Source: AM-2324 sp042091035
GTDB lineage: Bacteria; Bacteroidota; Bacteroidia; Chitinophagales; Saprospiraceae
Assembly (NCBI GenBank): GCA_042091035.1
Contig: JBELIG010000021.1
Coordinates: 1 to 25,617 of the forward strand
Direction: 5' to 3'
Length of the DNA: 25,617 nt
Below, in pieces: positions 1-7,049 of this stretch (positions are counted from its first letter, which is position 1; every line of letters begins with the position of its first letter). A model generated the notes under the pieces. It worked only from the letters and a program-made list of their open reading frames with translations. It was not told the origin of the DNA and ran no database searches. The position numbers and the translations under genes were made by a program.

Positions 1-81
1 GTAGATTTTGGTCCAAGTGCATTCTTCAAAAATGATATGGATGGCAGATATTGGTCAGAGGTACGAAATAGATCTTTTTAG
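1..81 (+). CDS. 3' end of an unknown reading frame (partial)
   Basis: Reading from the first base, an open frame of 26 codons runs to a TAG stop at 79-81. It ends with residues like DMDGRYWSEVRNRSF. The window edge removes any start, and the piece is too short to assign to a family. It could be the true C-terminus of an upstream gene or a chance open stretch; aromatic and charged residues are consistent with real coding sequence but prove nothing. Confidence 0.25.
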   Translation, partial: VDFGPSAFFKNDMDGRYWSEVRNRSF

Positions 82-672
82 AGATGAAATAAGTAATTCG
101 CTTAGTTTCAATAGAACTGCATCTTGGATCTAATTTGATTATTATATATTCATTACTAAAATTCTTATGTATTTCTTGTAGATTAGTAACAAATGAATTC
201 AAGGTGCGAATACTGGATAATTATATTGGCAATAAGTAAGTTATTGATTTAAATTTTGTTAAAATATCAATCACTAAGGTGTCAACAATGTAAGAAATCA
301 TTTATATTAAGAACATAGTCTTTAGGACAGGGATTTATTAATCAAGCAACTGGATTGTGATGGCTCAATTAATATGCAAGCGTCTTTTCAATGTACTAAA
401 ACTCGTAATTGGAAATAGACGAAATAAATAGAATGCAAAGGGCATAACTTAAAGAAGAGCTTTTAATGGAAGTAGTGAGTAGGAGAAGTAAATGAGTAAT
501 TAACAATTTAGGATATTTTCATGAAGCGTGTAAGCTAGCGAAGCCCTTAATGCTAGGTCTTTAGTTCCAATTTAGTGAAAGCTTCATTTTGTAAAGTAAT
601 ATAGGTGCCGTACTCCTAATTAGAACGGGGCGTTTTCTGAAAAGCCATAAGAGTAGGATTAACTAAATATCA
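82..672. other. gene-free stretch with no recognised content
   Basis: I see no convincing reading frame, RNA gene or strong hairpin in these 591 bases. Stops are frequent in all frames and the base composition is AT-rich. No clear Bacteroidetes promoter (TAnnTTTG) could be placed upstream of the gene starting at 673. Confidence 0.5.
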
Positions 673-1014
673 ATGAAAATGGAAAACTTTATGAATTTGG
701 CTCAAATAGTTGTTGCAGTATCTGTTTTGTTTGTTTGGACGTTTAGGTTTCATAATGTCTTAAAAGAATTCAAACAATTTGGATTGAGTGATTTGACTAG
801 AAACTTTGTAGGGGCTACAAAGATAGCCTTATCTACTTTACTGGTAGTTGGTATTTGGTATTCTTCCTTAGTTTTTATCCCATCCGTTCTTATGGCCTTC
901 TTAATGGTGAGTGCTCAATATTTCCATTTCAAAATTAAAAATCCATTTATTAAACATTTACCATCTCTAATCCTTTTAATACTGTGTGTTGTTATTGCGT
1001 ATTTGTCATTTTAA
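673..1014 (+). CDS. DoxX-like small integral membrane protein
   Basis: This 113-residue protein is predicted to cross the inner membrane four times, at about residues 9-27, 47-66, 67-86 and 94-113. A short basic loop with FRFHNVLKEFKQFGLSD follows the first segment. Length, helix spacing and that loop fit the DoxX/DoxX-like family, whose members are often tied to redox or quinone chemistry but mostly lack a defined role. The next gene, 9 bases downstream, encodes a second protein of the same type, so the two are probably co-transcribed and arose by tandem duplication. An in-frame ATG at 679 is an alternative start. The family call is moderately sure; the function is unknown. Confidence 0.65.
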   Translation: MKMENFMNLAQIVVAVSVLFVWTFRFHNVLKEFKQFGLSDLTRNFVGATKIALSTLLVVGIWYSSLVFIPSVLMAFLMVSAQYFHFKIKNPFIKHLPSLILLILCVVIAYLSF

Positions 1015-1023
1015 TAAAGATGT

Positions 1024-1368
1024 ATGAACCTACTTACAGTATGTGTGTTGATTTCTAGTTTGTCTTTTTTTGCCTATGCTTACTCCTATTTCAAAGCTCC
1101 AAAGATGAAGGAAGAATTCAAAAGATTTGGACTTGAAAAACTAGGATTGACAGTCATTGTTTTAGAGATTTTAGGAGCCTTAGGTTTGTTAGTAGGGCTT
1201 AAGTTTAATCTTATTTTACTTATTTCATCTCTAGGTCTTTCTTTACTTATGTTAGCGGGTGTGTTGGTGCGAATAAAGATAAAAGATACTATTTGGATTT
1301 CTCTACCAGCTTTCTTTTATATGGTTCTAAATGGCTTTGTTTTTTGTAAAGCGATGAATTTATTCTGA
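1024..1368 (+). CDS. DoxX-like small integral membrane protein, second tandem copy
   Basis: A 114-residue protein with four predicted membrane helices and, after the first, the loop YFKAPKMKEEFKRFGLEKLG. This loop matches the FKQFGLSDL loop of the preceding gene. The two proteins are clearly paralogous in layout but well diverged. It starts 9 bases after the upstream stop, so the pair forms a probable two-gene operon. Small hetero-oligomeric membrane assemblies built from two DoxX-like subunits are plausible, but nothing in the sequence proves this. No catalytic motif is visible. Confidence 0.62.
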   Translation: MNLLTVCVLISSLSFFAYAYSYFKAPKMKEEFKRFGLEKLGLTVIVLEILGALGLLVGLKFNLILLISSLGLSLLMLAGVLVRIKIKDTIWISLPAFFYMVLNGFVFCKAMNLF

Positions 1369-1814
1369 TAGCTATACTTTATTTGTCAACCCTTATAATG
1401 TCTTATTATCATTAGATAACTACTGTAAATTTAGATGCCCAAAAGATTATTCAAGTAATATATTAATTCGAACATACCTTCCGTTGATTTTGAAGCAGAT
1501 TGGGATTTATTAGTAATAGATTATTAATTCAATTTGATACTGGGAATGCATGCGTATTGTGCTAAAGATAATATTCATCAAGAGTTGGTAGATCAGTAGA
1601 TAACTGTAGCTCCATCAACTGGAATATTTAATATGCTTATAGGATGAGCTTTCAACAGATTTATTTTGTGGTGTTAGGTAAGGGAGAGTCTATTGATTCT
1701 AATCAATATAAATAGATGGAAAATCGTGGTGAGCCTAGCCAAATCAATTATCCATGATTTTCTTTCAGAGAAGAATTTAGACCAATAAAATTTAATAATT
1801 AAGCAAGTCAAATA
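1369..1814. other. 446-bp intergenic region, nothing identifiable
   Basis: No intact gene is present. One frame around 1535-1675 has a protein-like stretch (LILGMHAYCAKDNIHQELVDQ, then after a TAG, ITVAPSTGIFNMLIG, then a TGA). This could be the remains of a dead gene, but I recognise no family in it. No terminator-like hairpin was seen after the DoxX pair. Confidence 0.4.
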
Positions 1815-2921
1815 ATGATTAGACTGATAAATGGAAGTAGAATTAAGGGAAGTTATTTGATCTTGATCTTTATATCAATTCAATTTACTTCTTGTAGCGG
1901 ACAAGTAGGTGAAAATACAGAAGCTAAAGGCGAAGAAAGCAAGGCATACACTCAAGTAATGCTTACAAAACAATCCACTACATTTCCGCAGATTCACACC
2001 AATTTAAATGGAATGGTAAGGGAGTTTGTAAGGGCTATGTATCAAGATACAAAAGGAAATTACTGGTTTGGAACAAATGGAAATGGTATTATTTGCTATG
2101 ATGGTGAGCAACTAAAAAACATTAATATTGAGTCTAGCCATAAATGGGTCTCGGTTAGAGGAATTGTTGAGGATGAAAGTGGTAATATTTGGTTTGGAAC
2201 TTCTACAGGGCTTATTAAATATGACGGTACAAAGTACACTACATACTCAACAGAACTCGGTTTGCAGGATGAAGAGATTTGGGGTTTGACAATTGATAAA
2301 AAAGGACTGATCTGGGTCGGGTCCATTGGAGGTGTTAGTCATTTTGACGGGAAAAAGTTTATACCATTTGTAATGCCAGATGTACTCGTTGAAAATCCAC
2401 AGCATATGCTATCCGATAAGCTAGTTAAAGAATTTATGGAAGACAGAGATGGAGTTATGTGGCTTGTTACTGATGGCAACGGAATTTTTAAGTTTGATAA
2501 AGGGGAGTTCATTCATCTGACAAACAAGAATGGACTTACTGATAATAATGTTGCTGATATCATAGAGGATCGTCAAGGAAATATTTGGATTGGAACCTAT
2601 TATGGTGGTGTGAGTAAATTCGATGGTGAAACCTATACCAACTTTACAAAAGATGGAATTATTGAAGGTGTTGAAACCTATAATTTCTGTAAAGATGGTC
2701 AAGGAAATATTTGGTTTTCTGCCGAAAATCACGGTGTTTATCGTTATGATGGACTTGGCTTTACTCAGTTTACGTCCGAAAACGGATTAACTACAAATAC
2801 CGTCCAAAGTATTTTAGAGGATCATAAAGGACAACTTTGGTTTGGTACTTGGCAGGGGATATGTATTTATGATGGACAAGAAATTATGAATGCTAAAGAC
2901 ATAGAATCTTGGACTGAATAG
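1815..2921 (+). CDS. two-component-regulator-propeller lipoprotein
   Basis: A 368-residue exported protein. Residues 1-26 form a signal peptide with a hydrophobic core (LILIFISIQF) and a lipobox-like FTSC, so Cys27 is probably lipidated. The rest is seven repeats of the reg-prop type, each built as D-x-x-G-x-x-W-x-G-T followed by G-hydrophobic-x-x-aromatic-D-G. Examples are TKGNYWFGTNGNG, ESGNIWFGTSTG, RQGNIWIGTYYGG and HKGQLWFGTWQG. Seven repeats suit a single closed seven-bladed propeller. These propellers usually form the periplasmic sensor part of hybrid two-component systems; here there is no kinase or membrane helix after the propeller, so it is a free-standing module. No acidic run follows Cys27, which argues against a surface-export signal. 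The ligand is unknown. Confidence 0.85.
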   Translation: MIRLINGSRIKGSYLILIFISIQFTSCSGQVGENTEAKGEESKAYTQVMLTKQSTTFPQIHTNLNGMVREFVRAMYQDTKGNYWFGTNGNGIICYDGEQLKNINIESSHKWVSVRGIVEDESGNIWFGTSTGLIKYDGTKYTTYSTELGLQDEEIWGLTIDKKGLIWVGSIGGVSHFDGKKFIPFVMPDVLVENPQHMLSDKLVKEFMEDRDGVMWLVTDGNGIFKFDKGEFIHLTNKNGLTDNNVADIIEDRQGNIWIGTYYGGVSKFDGETYTNFTKDGIIEGVETYNFCKDGQGNIWFSAENHGVYRYDGLGFTQFTSENGLTTNTVQSILEDHKGQLWFGTWQGICIYDGQEIMNAKDIESWTE

Positions 2922-2980
2922 AGGTAGTTGTGTTTGGCAAAGAAGCTAGCATCGATCTTCTACTTGTAGGCTTTATTATT

Positions 2981-2988
2981 TATATTTG
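2981..2988 (+). promoter_or_regulatory. Bacteroidetes -7 promoter box (TATATTTG)
   Basis: TATATTTG is an exact match to the Bacteroidetes TAnnTTTG consensus. It lies 24 bases before the ATG of the GTPase gene, so the transcript would have a short leader. The nearest upstream TTG (2964-2966) is closer than the usual -33 spacing, so only the -7 element is well supported. Confidence 0.45.
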
Positions 2989-3012
2989 AGAAAGGATAAA
3001 TAGAAAATAAAT

Positions 3013-4088
3013 ATGGGTGTACAAAAAGAAGTACCTGTTGTCATTCTAAATGGATTTTTGGGTTCTGGAAAAACAACGCTTTTTAGAAGCTTTCTATCCC
3101 AATCTAAGAAAAAAGATATATCGATTTGTGCCATTGTGAATGACATGAGTGAACTTGATGTGGATGGCGAATTGCTCGGTAGTTCAGAGATAATAGAAGA
3201 GAATGATGGCATCTTGAAATCTATTTCGTCTTGTGTGTTGAGTAGCAAGTTGGGACTTGCTAAGCTAGATGAAGCAATTCAAGAGTTGCTAACAACTCAA
3301 AATCCCGAACTACTTATTATTGAGACTTCTGGGAGTTGTCATCCAATGCCACTGATCAAATATTTCAAAGATCAGTCAATTGTGAAGTTGACAGGAGTAT
3401 TTGTACTTGTTGACAGCTTGATGTTTGCCCACGATTACAACTATGGTGAACGCCTAATTCCCATGATGCAAAAAAACATGGAAGCGGGGAAAAGAGATAT
3501 CACCAATTTACTAGTGGAGCAAATCTTATTTTGCAGTCATTTGATTATGACCAAAACAGATCGGATAGAAGCTGAAAAACTTCCTGAAGTTGCGACCTAT
3601 GTTAAACAAATTAACCCGCTTGCCTCAACCCATTCCGTAGTATTTGGCAAACTCACCATAGAATCATTATTTGAACTTCAAGCATACGATTATTTTAAGG
3701 TTGCTCAATTGATNNNNNNNNNNNNNNNNNNNNNNNNNNNNNNNNNNNNNNNNNNNNNNNNNNNNNNNNNNNNNNNNNNNNNNNNNNNNNNNNNNNNNNN
3801 NNNNNNNNNNNNNTGATTGGGTACTGGAGATCAGGAATTGTTGAAAGTGAGGATCATGGTATCTCTGAATACGAAATCCAGAAGTTGAAAGAAATGCTCT
3901 TAAATGAGCCTGGCCGATTTGGTGACAGGCATTGCGAATTAACCGTTATTGGAGATAAAACACAAGTAAATCAATTTGTAGAAAAACTTGAGTCATGTTT
4001 CCTTACTGACGAGGAGATAGAGCTATACCATAGTGGTTACCAGTTTGATGATCCATGGCCTAAGAATGTAGTTAGAAGGGTCAATTGA
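3013..4088 (+). CDS. CobW/COG0523-family GTPase (metal chaperone type), interrupted by an assembly gap
   Basis: The N-terminal part (3013-3713, about 233 residues) is a P-loop GTPase. It has Walker A GFLGSGKTT at residues 14-22, IVNDMSELDVDG at 41-52, a Walker B-like segment LLIIETSG, and a G4-like MTKTD. After the gap the frame reading from 3816 carries a CobW C-terminal domain, with FGDRHCELTVIG, SCFLTDEEIELYHSG and a final DDPWP. The frame differs across the gap because the gap length is arbitrary, so I treat both parts as one gene. Family members hydrolyse GTP to deliver zinc or other metals to target proteins in the cytoplasm. The expected GCxCC metal motif before the switch region is replaced by SSCVLSSKLG, with only Cys74 kept. 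Metal handling may therefore be altered. Confidence 0.82.
3714..3813. other. assembly gap (100 N) inside the GTPase gene
   Basis: Exactly 100 N, the usual placeholder for a gap of unknown length. The flanks share no meaningful overlap. The flanking halves give about 325 residues, short of the roughly 400 common for GTPases with this C-terminal domain, so the real gap is probably longer than 100 bases. Confidence 0.95.
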
Positions 4089-4199
4089 TTATTGGAATTA
4101 GTACAATAATATAGACATCGATTAGCTTTTAGGAACTTCTATTCAGCAATACATATACAAGTAGAATTGATGTTGTAATTATAGTGAAGGAGTTTTTAG

Positions 4200-4399
4200 C
4201 TCAATTTGGAACGTCAGGTAGCTAATTTGCAAATGCGCATTTTGAATCAACTACAATTAAGTGCTGCTGAGCGGTATGAATTATTTTTAGAGAGATATCC
4301 TGGCACTGAAAAGCAAATTCGAAATTTTTATTTTGCATCATTTTAGAAATTACTCAAGAAAGCTTAACTCGAATTCGAGTAGAAAAAGTGGAAAGATAA
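4200..4399 (+). pseudogene. C-terminal remnant of a Crp/Fnr-family regulator, frameshifted
   Basis: The frame from 4200 reads LNLERQVANLQMRILNQLQ and then LSAAERYELFLERYPGTEKQ and FYFASF before a TAG at 4344-4346. This is the classic hinge and recognition-helix entry of Bacteroidetes Crp/Fnr regulators (SAEERY, LLxRYP, IASFL). Shifting frame at the T-run gives EITQESLTRIRVEKVER and a TAA at 4397-4399, which continues the helix-turn-helix exactly (compare ASFLGITPESLSRIR). A single missing T at 4341-4344 accounts for the shift. No cNMP-binding N-terminus is visible upstream; stops occur at 4185-4187 and 4197-4199. It is therefore a truncated and frameshifted remnant rather than only a sequencing slip. 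It once stood upstream of the reductase gene at 4471. Confidence 0.78.
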
Positions 4400-4440
4400 T
4401 TTTCTTACCATAGGTCAATTTTTAAGGTAGCGAATCAACC

Positions 4441-4448
4441 TATATTTG
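4441..4448 (+). promoter_or_regulatory. Bacteroidetes -7 promoter box (TATATTTG)
   Basis: An exact TAnnTTTG match 22 bases before the ATG of the reductase gene, just downstream of the Crp/Fnr remnant. No convincing -33 TTG was found at the usual spacing. Confidence 0.42.
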
Positions 4449-4470
4449 TTTCAAATTATGAAATAAATAT

Positions 4471-5454
4471 ATGAAATCTTTACAAGTAGTAAAATACGGT
4501 GAAATCAGTGAAAGTCTAGCTTTTAATGAGACTGATAAACCACAAGTACAAGCAAATGATGTACTTATTGAGGTTAAAGCTTCGGCGATAAACCCAATAG
4601 ATAAGAGTATTATCCTAGGTAACTTACAAAGCTTATTACCAATACCATTACCTGCTACTTCTGCCTATGATGTAAGTGGAGTTGTAGTTGAAAAAGGACA
4701 GGAAGTTAGTGACTTCGAAATTGGTGATTTAGTGTATTCGAGAGTTCCTCAAGAGCAGATGGGTACTTTGGCTGAATTCGTCGCAGTAACTAGCTCCGCA
4801 GTTTCAAAAAAGCCGGGGAATATTTCTTTCGAAGAAGCGGCGGGTATACCCTTGGCAGGGCTTACTGCTTTGCAATCTTTAGAATATGCGGGTATAAAAG
4901 AGAATGATAAAGTTCTTATACATGCTGGATCTGGCGGTGTAGGTAGCTTTGCTATTCAGTATGCTAAGGCAAAAGGGGCCTATGTTTATACTACTACGAG
5001 TACTAGTAATATGAAATGGGTAAAAGAGCTGGGTGCTGATAGAGTCATTGATTATAAAACGGAGGATTATAAAGATATAGCCAAGGACCTAGATATTGTA
5101 TTCGATACACTTGGTAAACACTATTCGCTCGAATCATTTGAGCTTGTAAAAGAAGGCGGAAAGGTAGTGAGTGTTGTCGGTCCTTTGGACGAGGCTAGTG
5201 CTAAAATGTTTGGTATGAACGAGTATAAATTACCTGCTGAACTAGCCAAAGCAAGCAGTGAAAAGAATGCTGAATACAAATTCATCTTTATGCATCCAAA
5301 TGGCTCGCATTTAAATCAAATTAAATCAATGATTGAGGATGAACAAATCAAGCCAATAATAGATAAGGTTTATCCATTTTCTGAAGGTATTCAAGCCTTC
5401 ACGCATCTTGCCTCGGGTAGAGCAAAGGGAAAGATTGTAGTTAAAATTAGTTAG
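4471..5454 (+). CDS. NADP-dependent medium-chain oxidoreductase (quinone oxidoreductase/enoyl reductase type)
   Basis: A 327-residue zinc-free medium-chain dehydrogenase/reductase. The N-terminal GroES-like part contains VLIEVKASAINPIDKSI (about 31-47). The Rossmann part begins with the AGSGGVG nucleotide loop at residues 152-158, followed by SFAIQYAKAKGA. ELGADRVIDYK is the usual following strand of the family, and the catalytic-zinc cysteines of alcohol dehydrogenases are absent. Such enzymes reduce quinones or activated enones with NADPH in the cytoplasm. It is followed after 34 bases by an HchA-like gene in the same direction, so the two probably form an operon ended by the terminator at 6427-6460. 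Both products fit handling of reactive carbonyls or quinones. Confidence 0.9.
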   Translation: MKSLQVVKYGEISESLAFNETDKPQVQANDVLIEVKASAINPIDKSIILGNLQSLLPIPLPATSAYDVSGVVVEKGQEVSDFEIGDLVYSRVPQEQMGTLAEFVAVTSSAVSKKPGNISFEEAAGIPLAGLTALQSLEYAGIKENDKVLIHAGSGGVGSFAIQYAKAKGAYVYTTTSTSNMKWVKELGADRVIDYKTEDYKDIAKDLDIVFDTLGKHYSLESFELVKEGGKVVSVVGPLDEASAKMFGMNEYKLPAELAKASSEKNAEYKFIFMHPNGSHLNQIKSMIEDEQIKPIIDKVYPFSEGIQAFTHLASGRAKGKIVVKIS

Positions 5455-5488
5455 ATAATAATCTAAGTCAAATCGGAAAATATAAATT

Positions 5489-6391
5489 ATGATAAAGAAA
5501 ATATTAATTGGAATAGTAAGTTTAATTGTACTTGCATTTGTGGCGATCTACTTCATGGCACAACCTAAATTAGAGGCTGATGGATCTTATAGTCCATCAA
5601 GTTTAGCCTTGAGTCTTGGAACTGTTTCTGTAACAGATTTTGAAGATATAGAATACACTAAGTATCAAGGTGAACGATCTAAGGTATTGGTGATCTTTAC
5701 GGAGCAGAAGAACTTGGAGATGAAAAATGGTAAAATGTTTTCTACAGGAAATCATCCTATAGAAGCACTTGTGCCAATGCTTCATCTTAAAAATGCAGGT
5801 TTTGATTTTGAGATTGTAACTCCAACAGGTAAGCCTGTTGTTTTCGAAATGTGGGCTTTCCCTAATGAAGATGAAAATGTGAAATCCATTTATAAAGAGT
5901 ATGAGTCTAATTTCAAGCAACCTAAAAAGTTGACTGATTTTATTTCTGATTCTTTTGAAAGTGATAGTTCTTTTGCTGCTGTATTTGTACCCGGTGGGCA
6001 TGGAGCTATGATTGGTATTCCAGAGGATAGGAATGTTGCAAAGGCCTTAAATTGGGCGCACGATAGAGACTTATTTACAATTACACTTTGCCATGGACCA
6101 GGTGCATTGTTATCTACTACATTGGATGATCAAAAATTTCTTTACGAGGGCTATAAGATGGCTGTATTTCCGGATGCTGTTGATGAGATGACACCAATGG
6201 TTGGTTATTTGCCAGGGCACATGACTTTAGGTGTAAGCGAGCGACTGAAAAGTTTAGGGGCTAATATTGTAAATACAGAATCGGATAACACGGTGTGTGT
6301 TGATAGAAAGTTGATTACTGGAGCAAGTCCTTTAGCATCTAATGAATTAGGGAAATTGGCGGCAGAGACTTTATTGAAAGAATTGAAATAG
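5489..6391 (+). CDS. membrane-anchored DJ-1/PfpI-family protein, HchA (Hsp31)-like
   Basis: A 300-residue protein whose C-terminal ~230 residues closely follow E. coli HchA. Shared segments include MKNGKMFSTGNHPIE, PTGKPVVFE, FKQPKKLTDFI, FVPGGHGAMIGI, TLCHGPGALLS, the VFPDAVDEM strand and ASPLASNELGKLA. The expected active-site residues are present: Glu92, the nucleophile-elbow Cys201 with His202, and Asp229. HchA acts on methylglyoxal (glyoxalase III) and has reported chaperone and deglycase activity. Unlike cytosolic HchA, this protein starts with a hydrophobic segment (about residues 2-24, ILIGIVSLIVLAFVAIYF). It should therefore be tethered to the inner membrane, with the domain most likely outside the cytoplasm. 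It is the second gene of a pair with the reductase 34 bases upstream. Confidence 0.88.
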   Translation: MIKKILIGIVSLIVLAFVAIYFMAQPKLEADGSYSPSSLALSLGTVSVTDFEDIEYTKYQGERSKVLVIFTEQKNLEMKNGKMFSTGNHPIEALVPMLHLKNAGFDFEIVTPTGKPVVFEMWAFPNEDENVKSIYKEYESNFKQPKKLTDFISDSFESDSSFAAVFVPGGHGAMIGIPEDRNVAKALNWAHDRDLFTITLCHGPGALLSTTLDDQKFLYEGYKMAVFPDAVDEMTPMVGYLPGHMTLGVSERLKSLGANIVNTESDNTVCVDRKLITGASPLASNELGKLAAETLLKELK

Positions 6392-6426
6392 AAACAGCTT
6401 TTAATTGGTAGCTATCGGTCTCAAAG

Positions 6427-6460
6427 AGAGGTATTGTAGTTTAACTACAATACCTCTTTT
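6427..6460. terminator. strong intrinsic terminator, possibly bidirectional
   Basis: A perfect 14-bp inverted repeat, AGAGGTATTGTAGT at 6427-6440 and ACTACAATACCTCT at 6444-6457, encloses a very short TTA loop and is followed by TTT on the plus strand. It lies 36 bases after the HchA-like gene and 83 bases beyond the end of the convergent HxlR gene, so it may serve both. Confidence 0.85.
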
Positions 6461-6539
6461 CCTATTAAGTTAGGAGCTTTAATTATTTCCACTTAAAGAA
6501 AGTGCTGCTATTGCTAATGTTTCAAAAACTAAGCCTTGG

Positions 6540-6968
6540 TCATTTGCTAAGTACGATATCTTGTAACATAGAGTTATACCGTTCCTTTACAGTGGATATG
6601 ACCAATGACCTTTCTAAATCTAATCCTTCAATGTTGTCAATTGTGTTAAATGATCGCAAGTGCTTATCGCCCCAAATACTTATATCGACAAGAAGGGGGG
6701 ACAACTCCAAGGCCTTTTTGCTGAGAATATAAATGTTTTCTTTTTTATTGTCCGCTAGTTTTTCTTTGGTAATTAACTCGTAAGAAACCAAAAGTTTTAA
6801 GCGCGAAGACAAAATGCTCGGAGCAATTTGCTCATCGGACAAAGAAAAATCTCTAAATGTCAATTTATGATGAAATAGCATATCTCTTAAAACAAGTAAA
6901 GACCATTTATCACCTATTATATCTAAGGTAGATGCTATTGGACAGCTTGATCGAAATTTATTTTCCAT
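6540..6968 (-). CDS. HxlR-family winged-helix transcriptional regulator
   Basis: A 142-residue DNA-binding protein. It has the HxlR signature from residue 9: CPIASTLDIIGDKWSLLVLRDML, where the GDKW turn starts the winged helix. LTFRDFSLSDEQIAPSILSSRLKLL is the recognition region and ENIYILSKKALEL is the wing and dimer helix. Cys9 sits where HxlR regulators such as YodB and HypR carry a redox- or electrophile-sensing cysteine, so thiol-based sensing is plausible but inferred. It is divergent from the alpha/beta hydrolase gene at 7050. The 81-bp region between them holds two near-identical palindromes, so it most likely represses both itself and the hydrolase. Confidence 0.9.
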   Translation of the reverse strand: MENKFRSSCPIASTLDIIGDKWSLLVLRDMLFHHKLTFRDFSLSDEQIAPSILSSRLKLLVSYELITKEKLADNKKENIYILSKKALELSPLLVDISIWGDKHLRSFNTIDNIEGLDLERSLVISTVKERYNSMLQDIVLSK

Positions 6969-6979
6969 TTACTAGGGTT

Positions 6980-7002
6980 ATTACTATCGTTTTGATAGTA
7001 AT
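6980..7002. promoter_or_regulatory. palindromic operator 1 between HxlR regulator and hydrolase
   Basis: TTACTATC at 6981-6988 and GATAGTAA at 6994-7001 form a perfect inverted repeat around a 5-base spacer; the next pair outward (6980/7002) also matches. It contains outward TACT/AGTA half-sites like those described for HxlR-family operators. It lies 12 bases upstream of the HxlR start and is likely bound by that protein. Confidence 0.75.
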
Positions 7003-7010
7003 TTGATATT

Positions 7011-7033
7011 TTTACTATCATTTGAATAGTAAA
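7011..7033. promoter_or_regulatory. palindromic operator 2 between HxlR regulator and hydrolase
   Basis: TTTACTAT at 7011-7018 and ATAGTAAA at 7026-7033 form a perfect 8-bp inverted repeat. Aligned to operator 1, it is TTACTATC-N5-AATAGTAA with one changed base. The two centres are 31 bases apart, about three helical turns, so two dimers would sit on the same face of the DNA. It lies 17 bases upstream of the hydrolase start. Confidence 0.72.
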
Positions 7034-7049
7034 ATTAATAAATATTATC

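Noticed and set aside
1535..1675. A pseudogene between the DoxX pair and the propeller gene
   Set aside because: One frame looks protein-like but has two stops in about 45 codons and no recognisable family.
2096..2732. Minus-strand reading frames opposite the propeller gene
   Set aside because: They mirror the repeated codons of the propeller, match no family, and lie wholly within a well-supported gene.
3013..4088. Frameshifted GTPase pseudogene
   Set aside because: The frame change falls at a gap of unknown length, so it is not evidence of mutation; the C-terminal domain is intact after the gap.
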